Origin: Lepidodermella squamata
Lineage: Eukaryota > Gastrotricha
Length of the DNA: 64,000 nt
Assembly (NCBI GenBank): GCA_047495785.1
Contig: JBLDXI010000024.1
Location: 3,348,001-3,412,000 of the forward strand
Direction of reading: 5' to 3'
Shown here: in pieces, positions 34,900 to 46,400 of the stretch
How the letters are laid out: each line of letters starts with the position of its first letter
Position numbering within the stretch: the stretch's first letter is position 1
Position numbers and translations under genes: made by a program
The notes under the pieces: generated by a model
The model's input: only the letters and a program-made list of their open reading frames with translations
The model's database searches: none
What the model was told of the DNA's origin: nothing

Positions 34900-35713
34900 C
34901 TACGCTTTACCAGCTAACCTACCGGGGATGGCATAGTTAATAGGCCTGGCCGATCCACTCGCCGGGCGACCTCGCTGCTGGGCTGCTGAGGAGCCAACTT
35001 TGTTGAAGGTGCGCCGCCCAATCGCAGTCGATTGCACGTGAATTTTAGACCCAAACCTTTGATTTCGGCTGGTCGCCAAAGATCGAGCCAAAAATGACTG
35101 GACAGCCGAATTGCCGTCATCCACAGCTTTGCTTGTTCGAAGAGCAAATTTATTCAGCAAAAAGAGGAGTGCGGGATCGCTGGCTGATTTTTTGGCCAAA
35201 TTGAGCAGTTTTTCGCCTAGAACAGCGATATTAGCTCTGACATCTTCAACCTTGGGACCTGAAGAGGGTAATAAAGTTTCATCAATCTCAGGTTCATCGG
35301 CCTCGGGTTGCGGTAATTCGACCAAGGCCGGGTCATTAAAATTGTCACCACCATGTCCCGTTTTAACTGGCTCGGTTTCCGGGCGTGGTAGGTCAGCTGA
35401 ACCGAGAAACAGGTTGGTCGCGTAGTTTTCCCGGTAGCTAAAAAAGCAATGAGCTGTTTCACTTCAGGCGTATCAATTACAAGTTTGCTAGTCGGCAAGG
35501 CAATGTTCAGCTTTTCTGCCGTGTATACTTGGGAACAATAAAATTCAATAAAACAAGTTTCCAAATTTTCCAATTTTTGTTGCGAAAAAGCAATAGTCCG
35601 CATCTCACCAGGTGTTTGCAGAATCTGCCTGTTCGACCCTGGGGGCAGGAACACAGCCAATCTTGTACGTTCACAACGTAGGTATCGTTAGCAACAGTCG
35701 ACAATAAGGCCAT
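34900..35713 (-). pseudogene. SWIM zinc-finger gene fragment, MULE-transposon type
   Basis: The 5' part (35507-35713) codes YVVNVQDWLCSCPQGRTGRF then CKHL: a SWIM finger (CxC...CxH). SWIM fingers follow the catalytic domain of Mutator-like transposases and also occur in host proteins. The downstream frame (34900-35325) has a Leu-rich helix (NIAVLGEKLLNLAKK) and a basic, Gly/Arg-rich end (RRTFNKVGSS...RGRPASG). A plausible intron begins GTGAGA just after CKHL, but the two parts do not join in phase in any way I found, and no DDE catalytic region precedes the SWIM. I therefore call it a degraded fragment. Confidence 0.55.
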
Positions 35714-35975
35714 TCACTCGAGGTTCGAAAGACTTCTCTTTGACTGATTTATAACGAATAAAATTCGTCTTAATTTTCCTTGGGGCAGTTGATCGACGGT
35801 TTTTTATGTTAAATTCTTATTTATCAGACGACCTTTATTTAAGGTTTATTTAATCTTAAAACAGTGATAATAAAAGTAAAAAATTCTTTTACGTGCGTAA
35901 TACAACAATTTTTAAGTTACGTAATTTCTGTTTCATAATAATGAATGGATAGTTAACAGAGAGATATCAGGCCTA

Positions 35976-36081
35976 CAGGGTGTTCGTTAAATAATATCCA
36001 GCTTTTAGCTCGAAAACGCTGAATCGCGTGCCGAAAGTAGCAAAGCTATTCATAACTACCTATTATTTTTTGAACACCCTG
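35976..36081. mobile_element. Short MITE, 106 bp, TA target duplication
   Basis: It begins CAGGGTGTTCGTTAAATAAT and ends ATTATTTTTTGAACACCCTG, forming imperfect inverted ends of about 20 bp. TA lies on each side (35974-35975 and 36082-36083), fitting the Tc1/mariner type of insertion. It has no coding capacity and sits 85 bp upstream of the Myb/SANT gene ATG. Confidence 0.7.
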
Positions 36082-36166
36082 TATATATATCGAGGCTCCT
36101 GGGGGATTAAAATATCGCTTTCATTTTCATCAATTTTTCTACAAGTTCACAACAACTAAAGCATCA

Positions 36167-37067
36167 ATGGCTCGTACCTTGGCCGCCGCTCCGAAGCGAG
36201 CTGGAAGCCGACGATCTCCGGTCAAGCCGCGAAAACACCGGGTTCAACGCAAAACCCGGATTTTCTTCACCAATGATGATAAGCAACGTTTATGTACTAT
36301 CGTAAAACAGCACATTCCGGTCATCGAAGACAAGTCGCTAACGACCGACTCGACGGGTGCGAAAAGTAATTCCTGGGCGGCGATTGCTCGAGAGTACGCA
36401 AAGAAGCGCGGCGTCGGAAAACGCCCCGCTCATACGCTCAGCGATCTCAAGAATCTATGGACCCGCATTGTCTACAAGCTGAAAGAAAAGATCCGTCAAG
36501 AAGCGACAAAGCCGGCCCCTGGTGGTGGCGAAGATAGCAATTTCGTTTTCTATGAACTCTACGAATTAACGATTCTAAATCAGATCAAGCGTGTCACGCC
36601 GACTGCCCTGCGCGGAATCCGGGGTAACTTTTGACTATCCCATGTCAATTTCTTTCAGAGAAAATGTTTAGTATCCGTGCAAAGGTATCCGTGATTCTGA
36701 CATGGCCAGTCACGGCGATTTCAGCGATGAAGACGACGTTATCGACGACGCCGAAGAAGAACAAGAAGAAGATGACGGCGACGATGATGATATCGACTCT
36801 TCGGAAGCTGAAGAAAACCCGTTCGGAGAAAATCACTCTGACCACGCAGACGGACCAGGAACAAGCGGTAACGGAGCTGACGCTGGTCATCAAACTGTTG
36901 CCCAAAAGAAGGCGAAGCTTCAAAGCCTGGCTATTGAGAAAGCCGAACTCGAGAACGAGCTGATTCGCGTTCAAATCGAGGAGTTGCGCCGCAAGACCGC
37001 GAGCAACAGCGCCTCACAAAGCCAGAATTCATTGGACCTGCCCGAAATCGCCATCAAGTACGATTGA
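36167..37067 (+). CDS. Myb/SANT-like DNA-binding protein, two exons, 279 aa
   Basis: Exons 36167-36623 and 36685-37067, joined in phase 1 (GTAACT donor, AAAG acceptor), give 840 nt. The N-terminus is basic (KRAGSRRSPVKPRKHRVQRK). A trihelical Myb/SANT-like region follows (about 30-115: FFTNDDKQRLCTIVKQHIP, WAAIAREYAKK, LKNLWTRIVYKLKEKI). The middle is highly acidic (about 165-190). The C-terminus is a coiled coil (AKLQSLAIEKAELENELIRV). This layout is usual for regulatory or transposon-associated Myb/SANT proteins. A Harbinger-type transposase remnant lies 220 bp downstream on the opposite strand, so this is probably the DNA-binding partner gene of a Harbinger element or a domesticated copy. 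It is intact here. Confidence 0.65.
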
Positions 37068-37289
37068 GCCGGTTCTGGTCACAACACGTCGAGAACTTGA
37101 AAAGAAAAGACTGAAAACTTTCAATTTTCTACTTTTCTACTTTTCTAACTTTTCTAACTCTAGTGCATTCGTACCCAAGTCCACTATTAGCCATCAGCCG
37201 CGTGATAACTTTTTATTCGAAATAAAACTGTTAAGGTTGCATCATCAGAGATATGTACATGTTCGAGGTTCGAGTTGAGTCAGGAATTT

Positions 37290-37712
37290 TTAGGAAAAAT
37301 ACTGATTGATGATTTTGCGGCGAATTCGCTCGCCCTGATTGACAGAGTGATATTCGTCTTCGTCGCGAGGCTCCGGGGCAACAACTTCATCGTCAAGTTC
37401 ATCTCCGACTTCCGAAAACGGGTTCACGAAGGTTAAGGGCGATATTGTGTAAAACCGCACAGGCAAGAATTACATTAGCGCGTCGATTTGCTTGAAATCT
37501 CAAACGATTATCAACGTTTTGCAAACATCGAAATCGGCTTTTCAAAAGGCCGAAAAGTCGTTCAATGATAGATCGGCGACGATTAAGGGAACGGTTGTAG
37601 GCAATGCGGCGTCAGTTTGAGGGTTTCTTAGCGGAGTTAAGAGTTCTGGAGCCAATTGGTAACCCTTGTCTCCAATAAGCCGGTAATTTTCATAAAGAGC
37701 CGTATCTTGCAT
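37290..37712 (-). pseudogene. HARBI1-like (PIF/Harbinger) transposase C-terminal remnant, frameshifted
   Basis: The three minus-strand frames in turn give YRLIGDKGYQLAPELLTPL, then AYNRSLNRRRSIIERLFGLL (followed by KSRFRCL ... ANVILACAVLHNIA), then an acidic tail ending RRKIINQYFS. These match the DDE_Tnp_4 layout: 'GD.GY....L.TP', the catalytic Glu in 'IER.FG.LK.RF', and the 'C.LHN' end. At least two frame changes (near 37590 and 37430) break it. The N-terminal catalytic part is absent or too degraded to see. Confidence 0.75.
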
Positions 37713-37995
37713 TTTCGCTCTGACTCGAGATCATGACTTTAGTTTTCAGGATTTTTCAGAATTTTCAGAGCTTTTGATAAAAAACAATTTCCAGATTTTT
37801 CGAATTACACAAAAACAAATTAATATATAAAAATGATTTGCGAGTTGGAGCAACCTACTTATAGCAGCCTTCGGTTTGAGAAGAGTGAATTGCCGTCGCA
37901 ATAGGCAGGGCCCCGAGTGAAGACCCGCTAACAAGTAAGGTCAAGGGTTTATTGAGTAGTTCACAGCTCGCTGTTGAATCAACAAATGAAGTATC

Positions 37996-38352
37996 CTAAG
38001 CCTCCTCCACATTTTTCAGGACCCTTTTCATAAGTCCTGTTTGGATAATCAGGCACCAGATATCCTCTTCAGAAGAAGTGCGACTTTTAGAAAAATCAGC
38101 AATATCAGGATGTTGATCGGCGAATTCCTGCAATTTTTCCAACATTGATTCGCCGCCCTGACCGCCATGTTCAGCGACTTGAATGCTCGTAGCCAAATGA
38201 TGCCAGTCTGTTATGGTCGGACAAATCTTTTGGCCGACCAATAAGGTGAGTGCGCTACATTTTTCATGGTAAACGGCCAATTTCGAGGTTTTTAGCAGCC
38301 GGAGGAAACCACCGCTGGATCCGTAAATGTGCGAAATAAATCTAGCAAACAA
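37996..38352 (-). CDS. Hypothetical open frame, 118 aa, possibly part of a transposon
   Basis: An uninterrupted frame (MFARFISHIYGSSGGFLRLL...KRVLKNVEEA) with no domain I recognise. Its first part resembles, in translation, the segment at 32157-32240 on the other strand. It lies beside the transposase remnant and 215 bp from the end of GML-3. It could be an exon of a mobile element gene or chance; no start context or splice evidence decides. Confidence 0.3.
   Translation of the reverse strand: MFARFISHIYGSSGGFLRLLKTSKLAVYHEKCSALTLLVGQKICPTITDWHHLATSIQVAEHGGQGGESMLEKLQEFADQHPDIADFSKSRTSSEEDIWCLIIQTGLMKRVLKNVEEA
38276..38338. repeat. Right arm of inverted repeat bounding the GML-2/GML-3 spacer
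   Basis: The inverse complement reads TTTACGGATCCAGCGGTGGT then TTCCTCCGGCTGC, pairing with about 32179-32240. The arms are 6.1 kb apart and enclose all the spacer's transposon-related genes. Confidence 0.5.
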
Positions 38353-38567
38353 TACTTTTTTTGTTAGCGCACAAAAATGCGGCTCATCGGTATCACTTTG
38401 AATGTGATTCCAGGGAGCACCACGAGGAGGTTAGCCGCTAAGCTCCCCATAACAAAAATGAAGCGCAAATTATTTTTGAAGCTACCGCAGAATTAATCCA
38501 GTGGTGCATTTTTACAACTTGATCGAAACGGCTGCGGTTATCGCGGGAAAACTTACAGTCAAGAAAA

Positions 38568-40402
38568 TCACCCGTTAAACTTACAAGTACATTTCGACGG
38601 TAACCATGACTTGGTCGAGCCAGTGTAATTCAGCACTCCCCATGTTTTGTTAGCTTTCGAATTTCAAGCAATATTTAACTGTAGAAAAACAAAGAAAAAC
38701 TTACCAACACATGCAATCACAACCTGGCTGTCCCATGATAACGGGTCCAGAGTGTCGATGTCATAACATTCGTAGGTAAAATTCGTAGCAAACTCATAGA
38801 TCGCATTAGCCGCAGCCGGGACTACCCCAGATATTTTTACATTGGGATAAATCGGCGGGCTGTCACAATTCAAGGGAATGCAAACACCAGGTGTTTTCGG
38901 CTCCCACTGCTGGCTATCACCGCAGTAAATAGTTTTCGATTTAACATAACTATCACCGTCTTTGAAAGTGTAGCCGCGGACACAAGTGTACTCCCAGGTT
39001 GTATGTGCCCTGTTCTGAACATCGTAAGGCAGCGGATCGGGAATGGTAAAGTTATTCCATGAATAATCCACAACAGGAGGCATAGGACATCGCGTGGATT
39101 TGCAGATGATTTCTTCGCCGGTCCAGTTACCGTAAGGCTTAGCGCAGATCCGAACAGGCAAGCCGGTTGAGACCATCATGAAGTCATCGGCGCACTGATA
39201 GAAGAGAGTCATGGTCCCAGCCGAAACTTCGACATTTGGCAGCCGAACAGCGCTGCTGTTTGATAAATCGGGATACATGCCGCATAACGTCCGGCAGTCT
39301 AGCCAATCACCCACCCATCTTTGCGTGCCGCTGTCGCATGTCAGAACAGTTGTATCACCCTGCCACTTCGAGTTAGTGAAACCAGGAAAACATGTGTAAT
39401 TCACTGAGATTTTCGAGCTGAAATCAGAAGTGATTATCTCCTGCGAAGTCCCAGTCATAGTCGGTGGAGGCCCACATTGGCCCGGGAAATATCCGCAGTC
39501 ATCCATCCTGAAGTACGTATCAGTTCCTGTTTCGGGGTCCCCCTCGCCCGGGACGCATGTGTCATTCCGTATCTTGCAGTCCCCTTGTGTAGAGCTTTTC
39601 AGGGTGAAAACTGCAGTTTTACATATCCAGCTACCATACGCCGTGCAATAACTAGTACATTCGGTTGCAGTAACTTGCTTGGTCAGCGAGTAAGAAATGC
39701 CCTCGTCGCAATTGAAATTTGGAATTTTTACGTATCTCCCAGGTTTGGTGGATCGCCGGACTTTCATGGATGTCCATGATAAATTCGGATCATAGCCGTT
39801 TTTGAATGTGTACCAATACATTTGGGCACTCTCAGGGGATTGCTTGCCATAAATAGCGTTAAGATTGGATGTCTCGGCAGTTGAACTAGACGAGACGCAC
39901 GGGGTAGGTTGGTCGAACCACCAGCCGCCACACAGGTCGAAAATGAAGAAATTTCCATTCAGCGCTTTAAGGGAGTCACCGGCGGTGGAACAAGCCTGGT
40001 AGTTCGCTATGTTCAGTGTGTAGGCATCACTCTCGGTGTAGAAAAGCTTATAATAAGCAAATGCGTATTCATTTCCGGATCGCATTTCAACCAGCAGCTC
40101 GAAATTAGCAGCGGCCGTCAGGCCTTTGATAAGTCTGTTGCCCATCCAGTAATTGCTAGAAATCGAACCAATCTGATAATCGTAACCAGCCAAGTCAAGC
40201 ATGAACGTTGTCGTGTCATCAACACGCCGTTGGATTTGGGTCCATCCTCCACCGAAAGTCTCCATATCGCAAAACGCGTTAAAGGTAATCGGCGACCCAG
40301 CTCCATTTTCTGCCACCATGTCGCTGAACGCTTGCGATAGATAGCGGCTAGTTATCGGCAGATTAGCTTGCTTCCAAGTGCAGTCATTTGGCACAGAGTA
40401 AG
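38568..40402 (-). CDS. GML-3 exons 44-45: FReD 5, Cys-rich module, four sushi domains
   Basis: Exon 44 38705-40402, exon 45 38568-38653. Domains as in GML-2; substitutions are mostly synonymous or conservative (TPGRY..IPNFNC for IANFNC). Confidence 0.8.
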
Positions 40403-43400
40403 CTTCAAATTCGAGAATGAATTAACTCAAGTTAATTGATGATTTATAGTTGAAAATCTTACGTTTGCAAACAAGGTCACTTCCGGAATAGACTCCACTG
40501 CGATCGGTCAGCATTAATCTGTTGCGATCCCCGGAAATTTGTCTAAATGCATGATTGCACTTGTGGTTGTAAGTTGCCTTCCTCCAGTGGCAAACTTGAG
40601 ATGTCGAAGCTTTAGGGCGATACAGAGAATCGGCAACTTTCGGTTTTATCGCCATTTGTGTAGCTAAACATGACTTGTCCCAGCCCGTTAATGGCGACCA
40701 GTTAAGACCATAACCCCAATTCGTACTGCCCCAATTTGCTGAATTGAGGTTAGCCCACATCTGGCAACCAGGGTTGTTATCAGGCCACGCCCAGCTACCA
40801 TCAATTGGAGGGTACCACCAAGCACCAAAATATTTAGTGTCATGCCAGTTCATGCAAGCCTTCATGGACCCTCTATCAGGTGTTTGGAAAGGTTGGTCGT
40901 TGTGATGCCACACATCGAATGCATCGCCTGCATATAGGTTACTCGGCGTTGATGAGTCATAATTCTTCAGCTTGATTCGATAATCTTGCTTTTCGGAGTA
41001 TATTTTAACGTCATCATAATAGGCGTATTTCCATTGTGAGTCGATGGGACTTTTGCAACCCACAAGGAGGGCGTACGGCGCTGACATTGTCAAACGGCTG
41101 ACTACGTCAAGCCCAAGCCAATAATCTCCATTCAACCCCTTTGTTGGGCTCGAGAAACCTCTTTTATAGTCGTCCCAGCCTCGCCAGAAGTCTGTCTCGC
41201 CATCAGTTCGTCTCTGAATGACGGTCCAACCTGTGCCTCGATTGGGATAATCTGTCGAATTATAGTTGGTTGAGTAATCGCAGTACGCTTGGAATTCAGT
41301 GCCGTCAGATAGCGTCAAAGTACTGACACCAGAGTTGCTGGCAGCCGTAAGGCAGTCTCTATTCCTCATTCGACGCTTGATAGCGATTTGGGTTGCTGCC
41401 ATGGAGACTTTATCCTTTCCTAGAGTATACCAGTTTACTCCAACGTAACTACGAGGATCGCCGAAAAAGCCGTTCAAGTCAGCTCTCGTCTGGGAGCAAT
41501 CTGTTGGCAGCCACCAAGGACCTTGGTTATTCGTAATGATACAACTTTGACTTTGACCCTTGTCAAAAGTGGAAAATGGTTGATAATTCGACGTCCCCAT
41601 AGATTCTCCGGCCGCTTGCTTCAGATCTGTTTGCCAGTCAAACCCTTCAACTGCGATTGCGTAACCATCTTGCTCACTCAACAGGTAAAACTCGCTGTAG
41701 TAGGCATAGTATGTCTGATTATCAACAGGATTCTGTAGTGATATCAGAGCTGAGTAAGCTTGAGACTTGGTCAACTGGTAGACAGTTTCCAGACCCAGCC
41801 AAAAGTCGCCATTCAATCCATCTGGGCCCGAAAAGCCGTTTCTATATTCGCCGTAGCTTCTGTTGAAAAGTACATCGAAATTCGTTCGCCTCTGGATGAC
41901 GATCCAACCCAAGCCTGCCGATTTACTTTTCGAAGTGTAGTAAGTCGTCATATCGCAGTAGACTTGAGTTGGCTTCATCCCGTAGGGATAGATGTAGTAA
42001 ATTCCATCGTCTGCCATGCCCTGTCCCAGCATATCGACGCAATCGATTGGTTTGGGCCCACGTCTTCTGACCATCATTGTTGCGGACTTCAGGCTTTCAT
42101 ATCGACCTTTCCAAGGGGCCCAGTATAAGCCACCTTCCCAAGTGTTGACGTCATAGAGGCCGTTCAGATTGCTCTCGCAACATTTCCCATTATCCCAATA
42201 GCCGCCATGCCACCACCATCCTGTACTCTTGGAGGCTGAACAGCTGGAAGCAGCTACGTCTTTCGTTCTGAATGGCTGCCAGTTGTGCACACTCAGCCCG
42301 TCACCAGCCACTTCCATCGCATCGTTCTCTGAATTGTAGCCATAGACAAGAAGTTCGTAACTCGTGTTGCTATGCAGCCAAAACGCGTCATATCTCGCAG
42401 TTCGCTTCTCGCCGTTGTAGTCCTCGAGAACAACAGCCAGTTCGTAAGGAATCCGAGTGTACTCAATGTTGGTCATGGCCCAGATCCATTTGTTTCCCAA
42501 GTAGTAGGCGCCGTTGGGTGAGCCGAAACCTCGAATGTAAGTGGTGAAGTTCTGTTCGAAGCTCACGCTTGGGTCGTTGTATCGACGTTGGATAACTGTC
42601 CATCCACCCTCGAGGGCATTCATCTCACAATATGCTGTGAAACTATCCCCGGTAACAGTATACAGCGTATAAGCTGAGCTCGCAGCACTGGGGTTGGCTT
42701 CTCTGATGTCCAAACAGTCACTTGGATAAGGAAACTGGGGTCGCAATTCTAAAAAGTAAACCATGACATAGCTGATACTTCTATGGCAAGGATCTTACGC
42801 TGCATCAAGAATGGCAAGGGAGATCGTCTAATCATCATCTTTGTTGACTTCATGCTTTCCCAGAAGCCCCGCCAAGTTGCCCACGTGATCATCGATCCCT
42901 CAGTTTTGGCAGAAGCCATTCCGTTTAGGTTGGCCGAAGTGCAGTCTTTCACTTCACTAGCTGGCTTGTACCACCAACCTCCAAATCCACCTTTCGCACA
43001 GCCGAATGAGGTCGCGCTTCCTGTATCGTTGTCGTAAGTATAGAATCGCTGGTTGTTCGCCTTGGGTAGGAACGAGTCATAAGCAGAGCAGTCGTAACCA
43101 GCCACGTGCAGGGTAAAGCCGCCTGATTCAGGATCGATGTAAAAATCTCTGTAATAAGCCATTTGCTCCACATCATCGATCGAGGTTAGCACGATGATCA
43201 TGTCATAACGGTTCATTGAGGTCGTGATAGTGTTGATGTAGTTATTACCCAGCCAATAGTTGCTCCCCAGCTCACCAAACCCGGAGCGATAATCATCCCA
43301 TTTTTGATAGAAACTTCTTTGTGCGTCTAATCGCTGCTGAAAAACTGTCCAGCCTCCGCCGTAGCTGTTCATATCGCAGAACACTGAAATCGGAGCTTTC

Positions 43401-46400
43401 GAGCCTGGAGGGTAAATGTTGTAGATTCCATCGGTGAGAGCGGGCTGGCGTAATGCATGGTCTTCGCAATCTACCTGTAGCATTGACCATTGATCTGAGC
43501 AAGAGCTAAGGTAATACCGAGATTCATAGAGTTACTTATCATACCGCAATGAGGCCAAGGGTTTTCTTGATAACCAACTCCAAATGAAGTGGAATAGCCA
43601 ATAGGGCACAAGCATTGGCACCCTTTCTCGTACGTACAGCAAGTAGAGCAAGGAGCATGAGGTGGACAACCGTAGACTTTGAAAAAGGATTCGGCCTGAG
43701 GTCCTATGAACGTAACCGGCACAATTCTCAAAGTCTTCGTCCTTATGTTTGGGCAGAAATTCGTTGTAGCATAAAAGGACAAGCTGCGAGCTCCAGGGAA
43801 AACCTTGACACCTGATACAGGATTGGCTTGTTGATTGAGTATCGGGTAAAATAATCTGTCATTTGTCTTTTCAACCAAGAACCACAGCGAGTAAGACGTG
43901 ACAAGTCGATCTACGCTCGATCTACTTCTTCCCTTGACTGCTAGAGAGGAAATCGACGTAGATTTTCCAAAATTTATCTGAAAAAATTGACGGCCATCGT
44001 TTAGTGGTGCCGGGGTATAGAAGATGGCGGCATTTTCGACGCTATCGAAGCTGACCGAATCGGTTGGACCATTTGAAACGCTCAATGATCCGCCCCATTT
44101 CGTCAAGGCCTCGACAAGCAGCTCGTTGTTACAGACTAAGTTTAGCATAGAATATTTTTATATCATGCATGAGTCGTGAATATACCTGGCGGTTGAGCAT
44201 CGATGTAGTAGTTTTTTCCGGTAGCTATTGTGGAGCAAGATGTACCTGTCCAGCTATGGACAGTAAGGAATATTAGTGTTGCCGAAGTAATCTTCTGACT
44301 TCTGACTTACCCCACTGGGCAATTGCAAGAGCAAATGCCTATTGAGTCACAGCAATCGAAACCTTTACAAAAGGACTTGCTACATTTGTCATCAACTCAA
44401 TTATAATTTACATCTTTTCCCCTTCGCTGAGCAACCGAATATGTCAATAACCATCGTTGGCTTAGTATTGTAGTCGACAGGTATGATTTTCAATGCCTTC
44501 AGCTTCATTGGTGGGCAGAATGTCTGGATTGTGGGAGCAGTTGCATTCATCGGACCAATGAAAAGCCTCGGAGACTGGTCGATTCCTGTATAGTAGTTGA
44601 AAGTATACTCGTAGCCTGTATGCGACCATTGAACATAATAGGTTTTGATCCACTCGTCCTTCTTTGCAGGATCATTACTGCCAGCCATAACGAGGCCTGT
44701 GACAACTTTCAAGATTGCGAATTCGATTTTCCAGAAGGATCGACCATCATCATAGGTTCGCGGTGACCAGCCAATAGTTTTGGAGTATCTATCTGACTGA
44801 GTTAACCCATTAGCGTCATTCGGTGAACCACTGTCAGCGGAAATTTCATGAGCGATATAAGGAAAATAGCTAGCTCCATCGAACAACTCGTGCCAACAGT
44901 CGCACAAGGTAGTAACTGGGAATTCAATGTTAAAATAGAGAAAGCATGAAATCAAGAAGTTTCCAGTTACATTTGGCGGTGCTAGCGCAACCTTTGATAT
45001 CCGCACGAAGGAAAGGCTTCACAGCATAGGACAGGATCCACAATGTTAATTCAGCAGCTTGAAGCCTAGGGCAAATTTCTTGCGAGTTCCGAGTTGATTC
45101 AGCGCCATTCCCTGCAAAAATTATTGGTGCTAGTTTTGTCCAAAACGCTGTTGACTTGTGAACGTGAACATGCAGTTCTTTAGATCCAGGCAAGGCGCGA
45201 TAGCTGACGATGTAGTTCAATATGCGCCCTGAACCGCCGGAAAGTCCCTCAGTTCCGATAGATCGAACGAAGATTGGGCCGTTTGAAAACTTGAACCTAA
45301 CCCAAGCAGGATCACCAGGGGTATTTGCGACCGATGGGTCCGGACACCATGCCAAATTACTCTGTGCCAGGTTAGACGGAGGATATGACACACTGCCATC
45401 CGAGTAAACTGAACTAGCTTCGTAACCACTCACTCCGACATAAGAGCTTGAAATCACGCTGTCGGCACACGCTGATGAATAGGTACCACCTGTAAAAAGT
45501 ACAATTTTAAAGCATGTTTATTGCAAAAAACAACACTATTAGACCAACTCTTGGTGCACTTAATAGTGGGCGGCAATGCTGCTTTCTCGCAAAAAGCTAT
45601 GTCACTGTACTGCATATCGATATCATTCAAACCAATGCCGCTATCACGCCAAAAATTGCCAATGATTTCATTATTTCCGGAATAATCGGGCTGCCCTTGC
45701 AACCAATTCATGTAAACACTATCATTCAGCCGGGTGCCGTCGTCCATTTCCCAGTACTCTGATTTCTGCGGAAAATTGTAGAGCATCAAATTGGACATTC
45801 CAATGTAGACTGGATCCCGCCAGTGCGTAATCTGTCTCCCAAATTTCGCCTCCATGGGGTAGTTTGGCGACGCAAGGTACGAGTTCATGAATTCACACTG
45901 TTGTCGAGCGCTGCGAAACTTATTGTTGTTAACAGTCCCAATTTTCTTGTAGCACTTCCCGTTGAAAAAGTTCTGAAAATCAAGCGGGAATGCGGTAATG
46001 CTGCAATTGCAAGAAAGTATATACCCAGCCAATTTCACATTCCAAGCAAGGCAATGGCCGCTCGCAGATGAAAAACCCATTGATAGTGTTGGTGTCGACA
46101 GTAGTCCTGACCCTAACAGAAGTACTGTTCCACAAGAGATAGGCCCACTTATGGGTATTTTGAGGGAAGCCGTCTGCCCAAAACGTTGAATCATTCACTA
46201 AACCAAAAACTCCATTTGGGAATGGAGCGTTGTTATCAAGATCCCAATCTACTCCAAAATTCATGTATTTCTTCGTAAAAAAGGTGATAATTTCTTACTG
46301 TCATCTGGATCGCCGATCTGAGTTATATCAGCTTTTCCATCAGCTGAACGCCCAATTCGGAGACTGTTGTCCAAGCCGATCCAAATAGCCGAACCAGTCA

